Of a stretch of DNA of 64,000 bases, positions 38,801 through 49,941 are shown in pieces. Both the position numbers and the translations under genes were made by a program. Source of the stretch: Biscogniauxia marginata (taxonomy: Eukaryota > Ascomycota > Sordariomycetes > Xylariales > Xylariaceae); NCBI GenBank assembly GCA_022695795.1, contig MU404073.1, forward strand, positions 310,001 to 374,000, read 5' to 3'. The notes under the pieces were generated by a model that was not told the DNA's origin, made no database searches, and saw only the letters and a list, made by a program, of their open reading frames with translations. Every line of letters begins with the position of its first letter. Position 1 is the first letter of the stretch.

Positions 38801-41304
38801 CTTATGCCAGTATACCACATGAAACATAGCATAGCATAGCATATCGTAGCAGCTCCCTATGGCCCGGAATGCTCCGTGCTCAGCAGAGGGACGCTGCGAA
38901 TTGCCCTCTAGCGCCTCCCCGAACACGGCCAGAGAATAATTCCGTAAGTGATCTAGACTAATTTTGGGAGGGTGAGAGAGCGCCTTTAGCTCAGCGTTCC
39001 CGTTTCTTGCCTCTGGCCCATCTAACTCTTTGGCTTTCCGAATGCGGTAATACGCACACAGCGCCAAAGGGAAGGAAGAGGCAAACCACTACAAATAACT
39101 ACAGCCCCAAGAATTTTCTTTCTCAGGGGTGGAGATTGGAGGAAGTCTTTTGTTGCCGCCCGTCCTTGTTGTCGACTAGCTGTTGGTTCAACAAAGACTG
39201 CATTCAGCAGTACTCGCGAGGGCCGCTCACTTCCTTGTAACTATCCAATTGCCATATCTCACACCCACCATATGCAACAGCCGTGTGAGAGGCAGAGGGC
39301 TAGGGAGATTTACACAAGGTATCCTGGCAACTATAGTCCAATTCATTACTCTCAGCCAACTCTCACATTACACTCACGCATACGCTCTCTGCTCGTTCAC
39401 TCCACTAACATCCTCGGATCACTTAAACACATGCCGCACATCATAGGCCTGAGCCCTGCAACACCAACATTGCTTGTTGCTCCTGTAGCTGCAGCAGTAT
39501 CCAACTGATGTTCCGAAGTGAGAGAGCGGGGACAAAGAAGCAGGAAAGACATCTCGTGCGAACCGTACTTCACCCAGGCTGCATCGACCGGCATTTTGAG
39601 GCTTGTCTATGCCTACGCAAATCACCGGCCCTCAGCAGAATTAGTTTTTAGTAGAAGAAGGAGGGGGGGCGTGGACTCATCAGTAATACCCAACTCGCGT
39701 TACCTCAGCCGTCAGGGGCAGTCCTGGTCACTACCTACACTCACGTCCACACATCCACACACGCCTCTTGATTTCTCCCCAACGGCATTAGCTCGGACAT
39801 CGCAGGGTCATATACCGAATACTAGTACAAGATCCCCAATCCCCGGCTAGAAGAGGGCACGGTACAGGACGCACTACGTCAAAGCATTGGGAAAGGGTCG
39901 AATTAGGTTGTGCGTAACCATCCACCTGGTCACTCGGTCGTCTGCCTCCTCTGTGCGTACATACAAGCCTAGTGGGCGGGCAATTCTGCAATAGGTTCGT
40001 CCTGGAAGTTCCTTCTCTCACCTGACTTACCAATGCTGCATGCACCCCTATTTTCCCGGCTGATCTCATCCCACCCTGTTCTGCCCCGTGCTTGTCCTGT
40101 CCCGTCCTGTATCCTGCATCTCCGCCAGAGACAAACCCCGGTTAGTTGGTTTCTGACAGATCCAATGCTGTGCTGGCTATGCGCTGCCACGGCTTTCTTG
40201 GCTGTGTGGACTATCAACTGCCCTGCTTGCTTGTTAGCTAGCTACCCAACTAGGCTACCAACCAATGGGCAGTTGGTCTCTAGTTGCCAGTCCTAGATAG
40301 AGAGCAGGAGAGAGACTTAGCACTCGATGGACAGGTAGAATGGGACAGGCTTACCAGATGACGTTGAAGTCCGGACTGATTCACTAACAGAAAATAAGTC
40401 CAGATTACTTACCTGCCTCTTCTCCCCTTCGGTACGTACACCACACAAGTACCATACCGATTCGGTTGCCCGAGCGATTTGTCGGCCCTTTACCTTCGTG
40501 CTAGCAACGCCAAAGTGTAGAGCTCCATTTCAGCTCGGCTCAGGCGGCTTCTCACCACTTTGATACTCTTGCTCTTCATCCCTTGCTCACATAGCGCGCT
40601 GCTTGGAAAACTCCGACTTGGTCGGCGACTTTGGGGAGTCTTTTCTGAAGACTAGCCAAGCCGATAGAGAGCCATCCTAAAGACGAACTTGTCAACCCAC
40701 ACGCGTCAGGTTATTCATGTCTGTTACCACAAAGTGTGTTGGTCAATCATTCCTCTGCTCTTGTGTGTAGCCTCTTGTCCATCCGCCTAGCTCATTTGCA
40801 ATCATCTCGTCGCGTCCATCATTCACTTCCACATTTCTGAAAAGAGCCGGCTATTTGCGATCGAATTGTTCCCGAACCGTTCATATGTGTGTACACGTAG
40901 TTGCACCTAGCAACCGCTAATCTGCCCTGCACCGGCGCGCTATTACCAGCAGTTCAACTAGTCCGAAGAAAACAACATCTTCTTTCTACTCACCATACTT
41001 ACTCTCTTTTACACTTCTCTGTGCAGTGAAAAGAAAAAAGGAGCAAACCAAAGCAGCAACTCCTTCTTTAAAGAAGTACTTTAGTGGCCATACCTGCTCA
41101 TCCATCCCAAATCCCTTATCCCCCCTTGGTCCTAACTCCCTCTAGCTCATCGGCCCACCAGATCGAGAGCCCTTCACTCTTCTTAAGCTTTCACCTATTG
41201 CCTCGACTTGCCTCATTCAAATAATTGCAAGAGGGAAAAAAGGAAAGGAGGAAGAATAACAAGAGAGAGGGAGAGATAGGGGTAGAGAGAACATCACCGA
41301 TGAG
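35819..41304. other. 5.5-kb gene-free tract
   Basis: The longest gap in the window. I read both strands and found no frame with domain-like sequence, no long repeats and no transposon proteins. The CT-rich 40500-41300 part is probably the leader and promoter of the HMG-box gene. A run of TAGCA repeats (GCATAGCATAGCATA) occurs near 38828-38842. Confidence 0.55.
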
Positions 41305-43696
41305 ATGGAGAAAGGCGACCCGCCGTCCCCAGCGCCCTCCAACCAGCGCAATGGAAACCACAAAGATCAGACCGATGATGCCATCCTTCAAAATGGCTTC
41401 CAGCAGCTTATCCAGCATAATAATGCACCGGCGACCCCGACCCCTATAAGCGCGAGAACACCGACACCATCCACATCATATCCCGAACAACAGCAGCAAC
41501 ATCGACATCAACAACCGCATGACGATGAATACCACTACCACCACCACCAGCAACAACAACAATCACATCAGTACCCGGTCGACATTCACAGTTACATGGG
41601 CTCAGACCAACACTCGCGGTACTCGAGCCCCTCGCTGCAACAACGGATTACGGTACCGGTCCTCGCGGACGAAGACGAATTCGACACATCACCGTACCCG
41701 CCGCCTCACCCTCATTCGTACCCCGGAGCTGGAATGTACCAACAGGGAGGGTATTCGATAGATCCCAGTCCATACCCCCAATTGCCCGATATAGGGTCAT
41801 CGACGGTATGCATTCCCCCCTTCTTCCACCTTCAGGGTGCCTCTGCCTTTATGCTTCTTTCACCAGACCCCCTTTCCTCCTTTTTCTATTTATATATACA
41901 TAGCGGGAGAAGATATAAAGTGACAAGAGACTAATCCGGTGATGATGTGTTCTTAACCCAAGTTTCAGACTCCCCACAATGCCTACAGCACACCAGCCAC
42001 ATCACCCCCGACGTCGCTCCAAAACGACCCGATGACGACACGCAGCGGGCGCGCCGTGACCCGGTCGTATGGGGAGTCGGCACTCGGGCCACAGAGCTCG
42101 CGGGTAGCAAAGTCGACATCACAGACCAAGAAGAGGAAGAGGGCTGAGGGTCAGGGGCGCGGGGGTCGGAACGGCAAGGGCGCGGGGTCAATGGCGACGA
42201 AGGACGTGGAGCTCGACGCGCCGCTGAGCGTGCTGTGCAAGGACATGGAGGTTCCCGACGTGCCGGACGTGGACATCGACCAGTACGTGCGGCGGAGCCC
42301 GGAGCAGCGGCGGACGGAGGTAGCGCAGTCCAAGGACCAAAAGATCAAGCGGCCGATGAATGCCTTCATGCTGTACCGCAAGGCGTACCAGAACCGCACC
42401 AAGGCGCTGCGCAAGCAGCACAACCACCAGTTCATCTCGCAGGTCTGCGGCGTCGGCTGGAACATGGAGCCGCAGGAGCTGCGCGACCGATTCGACGAGC
42501 TGGCCAAGATCGAGCGCGAGAACCACCGCCTCGCCTTCCCCGACTACAAGTTCTCGCCCACCAAGAACCCCCCTAAGAAGCCCAACGAGGAGGACGTCGC
42601 CGCAGCGAACGCCAGGCAGGCGGTCGACGACGGCCCCGTGCTCGACGATTACAAGTACGACAGCCCGCCGCCATCGCGGAACGAGTCCCGGGGCACGCGG
42701 TCGTCATCCCTATTCGGCGACCCGGACGGCGAGTACCGACCGCCCCGAGCAGCGGCAGCAGCAGCATACGCACAGTTCCCGCAGCATCACCATCAGCAGC
42801 AGCACCCGGCGTCGCGGATCCCGTCGTACGGCGCGGCGGCGTACCAGTCGTCGTTCCAGTACTCGAACCCGGGCAAGCCGCGGCCGGCCGAGTACGGGGC
42901 GAATCTGGGGCAGAACCAGTTCTACCAGCAGAACAGTGACTTCACGCGGCAGAACTACCCGCACCACATGAGCCCATACGCGAGCGGTCTGAACCATGTC
43001 CCCGCGTTCGTCGAGAACGTGTACGTGCACAAAACCAACTCGCCCGCGGGGGGTACGGCCTCGTCGCCATTCAATCACCATCCATACCAACACCACGGCT
43101 CCCCCGTCGACCCCTACGGCAACATGATGGGGTCGGCGTACCCGCCTCCACCACATTCTACGCATCACCATCCTCAACACCATCATTCCCAACATATCCA
43201 CCATGCTCAGTCCTCTATGCCGCACGCGGCGCACCCACAACACCTACAACATCACCATCATACGCCGACCCCGCCGCCGCACGGCCTCGGCGACCACCCG
43301 ATAGATCCGTCGCTGATGCCGCAGTCGGGAGGGGTAGGGGCCGGCGGCCACGACCCGTACGACGACCTCGGGATTCTGGGGCTAGACCAGGGCGGCGAGT
43401 TCGCGGATGGCATGGCGTCATACCCGCTCGATCACGACCTGGTGGATCACCAGCAGCAGCAGTCACACCAACAGCAGTCGCAGTCGCACTCACAGTCGCA
43501 ACAGCAGCAAGCGAGCAGCAGCGAGACCGCGGCGGCGACTAGCGGCGAGACGCAGTGGCAGGACGACCCGGCCGCCGCCGCCGCGGTGGCGGACGAGACC
43601 AAGCTGGGCCGCGAGTGGGAGATGCTGGGCGAGAGCGGCGAGTTCCAGCTCGAGGACATCGACCAGATCCTCGGGACGACGAACAGCCCCGGGTAA
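41305..43696 (+). CDS. HMG-box transcription factor with Gln/His-rich tracts
   Basis: Sequence-specific DNA-binding protein of the MATA/SOX-type HMG class. Two exons (41305-41805 and 41969-43696) with a 163-nt intron give 742 aa. Exon 1 is Pro/Gln/His-rich with Q and H runs. The HMG box is at about residues 293-363, starting IKRPMNAFMLYRKAYQ and containing the conserved core Trp in VGWNMEP and a C-terminal DYKFSP. A Lys/Arg-rich cluster (KKRKR) precedes it as a likely nuclear signal. The rest is His/Gln/Pro/Ser-rich with an acidic C-terminus, suggesting activation regions. An ATG at 41300 in another frame overlaps the chosen start and could be a small upstream frame. It is not beside mating-type genes, so it is more likely a developmental HMG regulator than MAT1-2-1. 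Exon 2 is very GC-rich, which creates long antisense frames. Confidence 0.9.
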
Positions 43697-44300
43697 GAAA
43701 AAAAATAGGAACCGTGCCTAATACCTAATAAGGGGGGCTTGAGTTGAGTTAGGATGAGAGGAAAAGAAAGAAGGGAAGAAAAAAAAAAAAAGCACATCCC
43801 CCACACACCTCCCACGCTTCACTTCTTCCACTATTATTGGAATCATTACATTTCGTCGGACCCAGAAGGGGAAGAAACCCACCGGCCGGCTACCCCTCTC
43901 TCGCTTTTTCTTTTTCTTTCTTTTTCTCCTCGCGCACAAATATTTCCTTCCTCCCCTTCATCATCAGAAGGGGATGAAGAAAGTGAAGGAAGGAAAGAAA
44001 GAAAGAAGAAAAACTTCAATGTTTTATTCAGTGTGGGGAGGGGTTTTTAAGAAACCTTCCCTTCACTCTCCCTTCCCTCTCCAACAAACAAACCATCGGA
44101 TCGATGGTTTTCGGGATCGATCCCAAGAAAAGAAAAGATGAAGCAAGGGAAAACGGGATGATGATTTTTTTAAGTGAATAGGTACGTAAGGGAAGAAACG
44201 AAGGAAGGGAAGGAAGGAAACTTGTATTTATTAATGCGTCTGGGTTGAGAAATTCTCTTTTTTCTTTTCATGTCTTCTCCTTTCTTTTGTTATCGTGTAA

Positions 44301-44322
44301 GTGAGTGAGTGAGTGAGTGAGT
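44301..44322. repeat. (GTGA)n microsatellite
   Basis: Five tandem GTGA units followed by GTGTGT. Confidence 0.8.
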
Positions 44323-44413
44323 GTGTGTCAAATGTGTTGTGTTGCGTTGCATGTGTATGTATGTGTTGCCCACGGCATAGCAACAATTAGCCCAAGAAGC
44401 AACAAAAAAAAGC

Positions 44414-44442
44414 ACGATGACGACGACGACGATGACGACGAC
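44414..44442. repeat. (GAC/GAT)n microsatellite
   Basis: Trinucleotide run of GAC with interspersed GAT, about nine units, in non-coding DNA. Confidence 0.75.
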
Positions 44443-44906
44443 ACACATACGCGAGCTTACTTCTTTTTACCCTTCGTTGTATTATGCTTGGGAAGGAAGG
44501 CATCGTGACATACAAGAAGAAGAGGAAGAAGAGGAGGAGGCCGAAGAGAAAGAGAAAGATTACCGGTTACTCATTCTCGAGTTTTGGCTAGACCTTTGGT
44601 GTTTTGGCTTGATACCCCAGGGGCTGTGGTATTCTTCTTCAAAAGGGCCCAATTTTGGGAAGGGAGGAAGATGTCCATTTAAATCCATCCGAATAAGGAA
44701 AGATCCCATGTTGTTCATGATGATTGGTTGATTGTGTTGATCATGCCGATTGTGTTGATTGATTGATTGCATAGAAGAAGTGAATGCGGAACCATCCCTT
44801 CGAGAAATGAGGGATAAGCATATGCTAGGGCCAGTGAAACTTTATATCGTCTCGACTCAAGTTGTGATTGATAGAGTTCTCAATTGTGTTGTTGTTCAGG
44901 GGAGGC

Positions 44907-44936
44907 GATGGTGATGATGATGATGATGATGATGAC
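44907..44936. repeat. (GAT)n microsatellite
   Basis: About nine tandem GAT/GGT units; not inside a supported gene. Confidence 0.75.
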
Positions 44937-45564
44937 GAATGCTTGACTCGTCTTGCAACGTAGAGCTTCTAACCTAAAGAACTCTATTAATAAACCACCA
45001 CCACCATCATACACCCAACCTACCACCTTCGTAATCCCTATACTGTTTGCTCTTACCCCGTGTGGTGGTATGTTGATAAGCATAGGAACGGAGTGGTTTG
45101 GGCTGACCCCTTAGTAGGTAGAGCTCTACTAGGTATCTCAGGAATTTAGTGTCAAGACATGCCAGTCTCTTTCTCTCACGTGTTGTAGGCACGAAGCATT
45201 TGTAGCTTGTACGTTAAGAAGGGAGGGGGGGGGAGTTGTCTCCGCACCTGTATAATACAGTTGAAGATGAGTTTGTGACCAAAGACAAGCTAACAATTAG
45301 TCAAGTGGTAAATTATATTGAATCACGTGACGTAGTATTTAGCACTTGCAACAAATAGGTGCAGACGGAACATATAAACACTTGGCAATGGAACGAGCCC
45401 CTGACCCAGTGGGATAGGTCTAGTATAAATCTCGACAGCTCAAGAAGAGAAGCCCACAGTCACGCGCAAGGATGATGAAGAAACGCTGGTGATAATGATA
45501 CACAAGTTGACACCTTGATTTCAGTTTGTTTATTTCATTTTTTTTTTCACTTTAAAACGAATCC

Positions 45565-46950
45565 TCACAGCTCGTCCCTGGCCCTCTGGTCCCCCTGAGG
45601 GGTACGCGGCTCCTCTTCCATCATCCTCTTCTTCGGGTTGAACTTCTCGTCGGCCCTGCGCTCCCTCAAGGCCGGCTCCTCCTTGTCATCGTCCTGCCCT
45701 GGAGTAGTAGTAGACTCCTCATCCTCCTCTCCGTGCGCGTCTGCGTCTGCAGTGGACTCGCCGTCGATAATCCTGCCAACTTTCTCCGCCATGGATTCCG
45801 CCGATTCCTGGGCGCTTGGTTCCTGGGATTGCGCTGATTGAAAGTGTTGACGTTGCTGTTGATGGTGGTTGACCTGGATGGTAGGGATGCCTTCGTTGTT
45901 CATTTGGACTTGCTGTGAACCGGGTTTCATTCCAGCGGAGTCTGACCCCGAGTTAACCTGCGAACCTCGCGGTCCAACCGCGTTCGTCACCCCGACTGCG
46001 CCGCGGAATAGGAGCTTCAGAGGCAGCCAGACGAGCCACCACGTCGGGCCCCAGAGGAGGCGTCTGAATACCAACCAGCTCAGCGTGACAAGCAGGAGAT
46101 AAAAGGCAGACTGCAGGTACCAAGTGTCGGTCTTCTGGCTCTTGAGCAACGTACCCAGAAGCGCGCGCGAATTCGTGAGCATATTATCTAGGCTAGAGTA
46201 GTTCTCGGAGAGCTGGGACAGGGCCGTAGTGGATTCCTTCAGGGCGTTGTGCGCGAAGTCGCTCTTGGAGAGCTCGGCGGCCATGAGGTCGTGCGTCCTC
46301 CTCAGCGACTGTGTCACGTCGTGGCTAGCGCTGATCATCTGCTCCTCCTTCGACATCTCGGAGGTCGCTTGCTGCTTTCGTCGCGCCTGGGACGCCGTAG
46401 GCATTGGCGAGGAAGCGCCGGATCGCGGGTTCGAGAAAGAGGCGTAGAGGAGCTCGCGTTCTTGTCGCTGGGCAATCTGTACATTGCGCTTTGCTGAGAT
46501 CTGCGCCTTTCGGAACGACTTGCGACAACTACCAGAGAACAGGGTTAGATTAGGCATATCGACAAAAGAAAATAGACACTGCGACAATATCTGCGCGAGA
46601 CGCATAGACGCATACCTCTGTAACTCCTGCTCGAGCCGCTGCGCGGCATCTTTCAGCCGTTCCTTTTCGTGTTGCACTTCGCTCCCAGGTCTGCCCGGTC
46701 GAATATCGATGATTTCCTCGTTCAGTAGCTCAAGCTCCTCCTCTTGCTCTCGGAGGATCTGGTTGATCTCGCTGCTGAGTTCCGAGGCGACATTGTCGTC
46801 TTCGCTTGCGCCAAGGGGTACGGATCCAGGTTGAAGGCCGAAGTGAGCGAGGCGGTCGATCAGCTCCTTGAGTTGATTCGTAGCATCTTGTAGCGTGGTC
46901 AGACGGTCCTGCAAGTCTGTAAACCGTTTCTCTAGGACTTCGAGGGACAT
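45565..46950 (-). CDS. SNARE protein Sec20, Golgi-to-ER retrograde transport
   Basis: ER membrane SNARE (Sec20/BNIP1 family) that with Ufe1, Use1, Sec22 and the Dsl1 tether accepts COPI vesicles returning from the Golgi. Exons 46950-46616 and 46528-45565, intron 87 nt, 432 aa. The N-terminus is coiled coil (about 1-110). The Sec20 domain spans about 112-245 and includes the conserved pattern ESTTALSQLSENYSSLDNML. A hydrophobic membrane segment follows (about 248-271, FYLLLVTLSWLVF), and then a long lumenal tail rich in Gln, Ser and acidic residues. The protein ends in ARDEL, an HDEL-like retrieval signal; yeast Sec20 is known to end in HDEL, which supports the assignment. The intron contains no stop and is divisible by three, so an unspliced transcript would add 29 residues in frame. 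It is divergent from the mL53 gene. Confidence 0.92.
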   Translation of the reverse strand: MSLEVLEKRFTDLQDRLTTLQDATNQLKELIDRLAHFGLQPGSVPLGASEDDNVASELSSEINQILREQEEELELLNEEIIDIRPGRPGSEVQHEKERLKDAAQRLEQELQRYASMRLAQILSQCLFSFVDMPNLTLFSGSCRKSFRKAQISAKRNVQIAQRQERELLYASFSNPRSGASSPMPTASQARRKQQATSEMSKEEQMISASHDVTQSLRRTHDLMAAELSKSDFAHNALKESTTALSQLSENYSSLDNMLTNSRALLGTLLKSQKTDTWYLQSAFYLLLVTLSWLVFRRLLWGPTWWLVWLPLKLLFRGAVGVTNAVGPRGSQVNSGSDSAGMKPGSQQVQMNNEGIPTIQVNHHQQQRQHFQSAQSQEPSAQESAESMAEKVGRIIDGESTADADAHGEEDEESTTTPGQDDDKEEPALRERRADEKFNPKKRMMEEEPRTPQGDQRARDEL

Positions 46951-47395
46951 TTTCGCAGCAAATCTGAAGCTACGACGTCTTGTACAAGACTAGGGTGGAA
47001 ACCTGTCCTCCATTTTCCGAAGTGGAAAGGTATTCCGATTACAGTGACGTTGCAACTTCCGAAACCTAGGGAGCTCTCAGCGTGGCTTGAGCTTTGTGAG
47101 ATGTGCACCGCCACACACAAGGTTGAGGGCGGTCCACTGCGTCATTATGTATCAGCCACATTCGCAAAATACGGCCGAAAATCTCGCCCGGGAGACATTT
47201 AACGTACATCAACCGGCAGAAGTGCTCGTGGCTGGGTTCGACAAGCCATTGGGAGACAAATTGGGGCGATATCTACTCCGTTATCGAATACACAACTGAG
47301 TATGGGAAACCCGCAGATTGGCCACGACGTACAAAACAACCTACCAGGCACTAATACTGGGAGTCTAGGGCAGCAGTCGCAGTCGATACGCTACG
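46951..47395. other. Divergent promoter region between SEC20 and mL53
   Basis: About 445 bp separating two divergently transcribed genes. No coding sequence is supported; it should hold both promoters. Confidence 0.6.
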
Positions 47396-47819
47396 ATGAT
47401 AACGCGCTTTATTACCGAGGTGAAAACCAAGTTCAACCCCTTCTCGCTACGCTCGCGGCCGGTCAGGTTATTCCTTAGCTGCTTCCCGCCCAACGCCCGA
47501 CAGTCCGGTATGCAGATCAATGCCCAAGTTCTGCCCCGAACCGCGACGGAACCGAGCACCCTCTACATCAAATTCAGTGCGTACAACACACCTAAACCCC
47601 CCCTTCTTTCCTCGCGGTGACGGCGCAGGCAAAGGCGAAGGCGCTGTAGTTCTACTCTCCCTAGTATGCGTCTGCTAACCAGAATATTCTTCGACATCTG
47701 TAGAAGATGGGAAAGAAATGAATCTTGACGCCGAGAAGCTGGGCATAAAGGGTATAGTCGAAGAAGTAGACAGACACTCGAGAGCATTACAGAAGCAGGC
47801 CGATTTGGCAGATGGTTAA
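47396..47819 (+). CDS. Mitochondrial large-subunit ribosomal protein mL53 (yeast Mrpl44 family)
   Basis: Small mitochondrial ribosomal protein. Exons 47396-47576 and 47704-47819 with a 127-nt intron give 98 aa, about the usual length for this family. The N-terminus (MITRFITEVKTKFNPFS), the central LFLSCFPPNARQSG and the C-terminal KFKDGKEMNLDAEKLGIKG match the fungal mL53 pattern as I recall it. The Lys-Phe-Lys at the splice junction is only formed after intron removal. No separate presequence is obvious; the basic N-terminus may serve as targeting signal. Tail-to-tail with the pyrophosphatase gene. Confidence 0.88.
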
Positions 47820-48426
47820 ATGATATGCCTCTCTTATACCCTCGGTCAAGACTGGCTGTTATGAAAAGATGCATTTCCGCGGCGTTGAGGCTCTAGGCAC
47901 ATGGCACTTCGGAATATATAGATTATAAGTTGTAGGCCGAGCAGCCCCTGAGTCGGGCTCGTATACTACCACTGCTCCCCAAAACCCCTTCCCGCGCGAC
48001 ATATATCTTAGGTTGATTCCCTTGTAAGCAGGCCAACTCATAACACACAACCCTTGTGTCCTCGCAACATCAAAGGCTGCCTAAGATACGGGCCTTCAAA
48101 AGACGAAGCAAAAAACAGTACATCGTTCACAGAATCCAAAAACGCTGTGTCGAGCGGTTGGTTTAAAAGCATCGCGGTGCAGGATGTCTACCACCGCATT
48201 GATGAATTTACAACGTCAGAATGTATTGGTCTATCCTGTTCGATGGCCGTGCCAGTAGCCGTGGACCATTATCTGCCTCCCCTTACTTGCGAGAAATTTA
48301 CTTGCGCGCTGAAGTATTTGCAGGTGATAAGCCACGATACCAGAAATGATGCCAAATAGGCCCCCCTTTTTTTCCTGTACAATGATGTGCAAGGATATTT
48401 TATCTATCAGACCCAATGACCGAGGT
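47820..48426. other. Convergent 3' region
   Basis: Spacer between the 3' ends of mL53 (+) and the pyrophosphatase (-). No gene seen; presumably the two 3' UTRs and polyadenylation sites. Confidence 0.5.
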
Positions 48427-49560
48427 TTACGAGGCCGCACCACTGATGAAGAACCACTTGTCGATCGAAGCGTCGATCTTCTCGGGGGCAAGGTTCTCGT
48501 TAGGTGGCAACGGTGGCAGCTGTTCCGGGCTAACACGGCTCGGTGAGTGCGCAACGGTCAAGTTGGTACTGTATTCCAAGTTAGTCATGCGAGCATAGCA
48601 TAGAGCTCCTGCGAAGTTGCTTACGTGGAGATGCCGCCGGGCTGAGTCTTGCCGGTGATCAATTTCTCCCAGGCCTCAGCGCATTCACGGATGACGTCAG
48701 TGGCATAGCTGGATGGTCACTGAATTAGCTAGACAATCCGTTGGATGGTGTTTAACAAGGCTCACCTCTTGTTCTTGCACTCGCCAGTAAAGGCGAACTG
48801 GTTCTCGGGCTTGCCATCGGGGATCTTGTAGATACGGAACCACTCGTTGGTGGCACGAAGGAGACCGGGGAGGTGTCGCTCAACATCCTCCACGTCGTTG
48901 AGCTTAGGAGCCAAGGGGTCGTTCACGTCGACGACAATGACCTTCCAGTCGGTCTCCTCCTCGTCGAGCAGAGCCATAACACCGAGGACCTTGACCTGCT
49001 TGACTTGGCCAGGGTAGCCGACCAGCTCGCCGATCTCGCAAACATCGAGCGGGTCGTTGTCTCCCTTAGCCTTGGTCTCGGGGTGGATGGAGTTGGGATC
49101 TTCCCAGGTCTAGAACAGAGACAAAAAGCCAGGTCAGCTATTGAGCGCGGGACACAAATGACGAAAGTTGTGATATGAGGCGGTGTGTTTGTTTACCTGA
49201 GGGAAAGCTCCATAGTTCCAAAGGTAACCCTTGTGGGGGAAGCAGTTGCGGACATATCGAAGTTTGCCCTTCTTGATGTCCTGCTTGATGGGGTTGAGAA
49301 GCTCATCCTTGGAGATCTAGGGGGGGAGGCTGTTAGTTAAGACACCAATAAATTGTATGTAGGCCACGAGAAAATACCTCGAGCTTGGCATTGGTCCACC
49401 GGGGAATCTCGACAATCATGTTTAGGACGGTCTGTTCCTGGTTGGCGTAGAGAGGAATGTCGTGGAAGGGCGAGACAGGGACGCCATCCTTCTCGATGTA
49501 GACCCGGTGCTCCAAGGTGTTGGGAGCAGCGACCTTGCGGACGGTGTAGGGCGAGGCCAT
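48427..49560 (-). CDS. Soluble inorganic pyrophosphatase (family I, IPP1)
   Basis: Hydrolyses pyrophosphate to two phosphates in an Mg2+-dependent reaction, pulling biosynthetic reactions forward. Five exons on the minus strand from ATG 49560 (49560-49378, 49316-49197, 49109-48766, 48708-48625, 48568-48427), introns 56-87 nt, 290 aa, close to the yeast enzyme. The family signature DNDPLDV is at residues 118-124, with three metal-binding aspartates. Other conserved parts are [46 protein letters not shown] and [14 protein letters not shown]. The frame is open upstream to another ATG at 49941, adding 127 residues with a mitochondrial-presequence-like character. I annotate the conserved short form and treat the long form separately. 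Confidence 0.96.
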
Positions 49561-49941
49561 GGTGGATTCTCCCTTGTGAAGCTGTCGATCAGAAGACGAT
49601 GCGGCAGAGGATACGGCAGAGGATACGGCAGAGGTTGAAAAGTGGCGGGCTAGCTGGGCTGAGCGATGGCCGGCGACACTGAGTGATGGGGGTGAAGGCG
49701 AAGGAGGAGAATATAAGGAAAGTGAAGGCGTTTGCGTGTCGGCTTGCAAAGAAGGAAGTTCGGCCGGGGAGGAGGACGCAGAAGGAGGGGGAGGGGTCCT
49801 TTTGCTGTATGGACCCGCCAGCTTGAAGGAGATGGCGTGATTGGCCCGACAATTAGGAGGTATTTGTGTTATTAGTCGTCGAGCCCGTCTTGTCAGACTT
49901 GGGACACTCAGCACATCGAGGGCAGCTCTGGTGGGGGACAT
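49561..49941 (-). other. In-frame 5' extension of the pyrophosphatase, possible mitochondrial presequence
   Basis: No stop separates ATG 49941 from ATG 49560. The extension is 127 codons, starts [24 protein letters not shown] (basic, amphipathic, no acidic residues except one Asp) and later contains [16 protein letters not shown], typical of mitochondrial targeting ends. A 12-bp tandem repeat (about three units, 49603-49635) encodes the SAVS-type repeat. Leaky scanning or alternative transcription starts could give a mitochondrial and a cytosolic form. Confidence 0.45.
49603..49635. repeat. 12-bp tandem repeat
   Basis: About 2.7 copies of a GGCAGAGGATAC unit within the 5' extension of the pyrophosphatase frame; the unit length keeps the frame. 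Confidence 0.65.

Larger units (their letters stand above)
43697..45564. other. Intergenic, microsatellite-rich
   Basis: Between the convergent HMG-box and SEC20 genes. Contains GTGA tetranucleotide repeats (44301-44322), a GAC/GAT repeat (44414-44442), a GAA/GAG stretch (44515-44560) and a GAT repeat (44907-44936). No gene seen. Confidence 0.6.

Noticed and set aside
42151..43493. Several long antisense frames under the HMG-box exon
   Set aside because: Shadows of a very GC-rich coding exon; Arg/Val/Leu-rich translations without domain resemblance.
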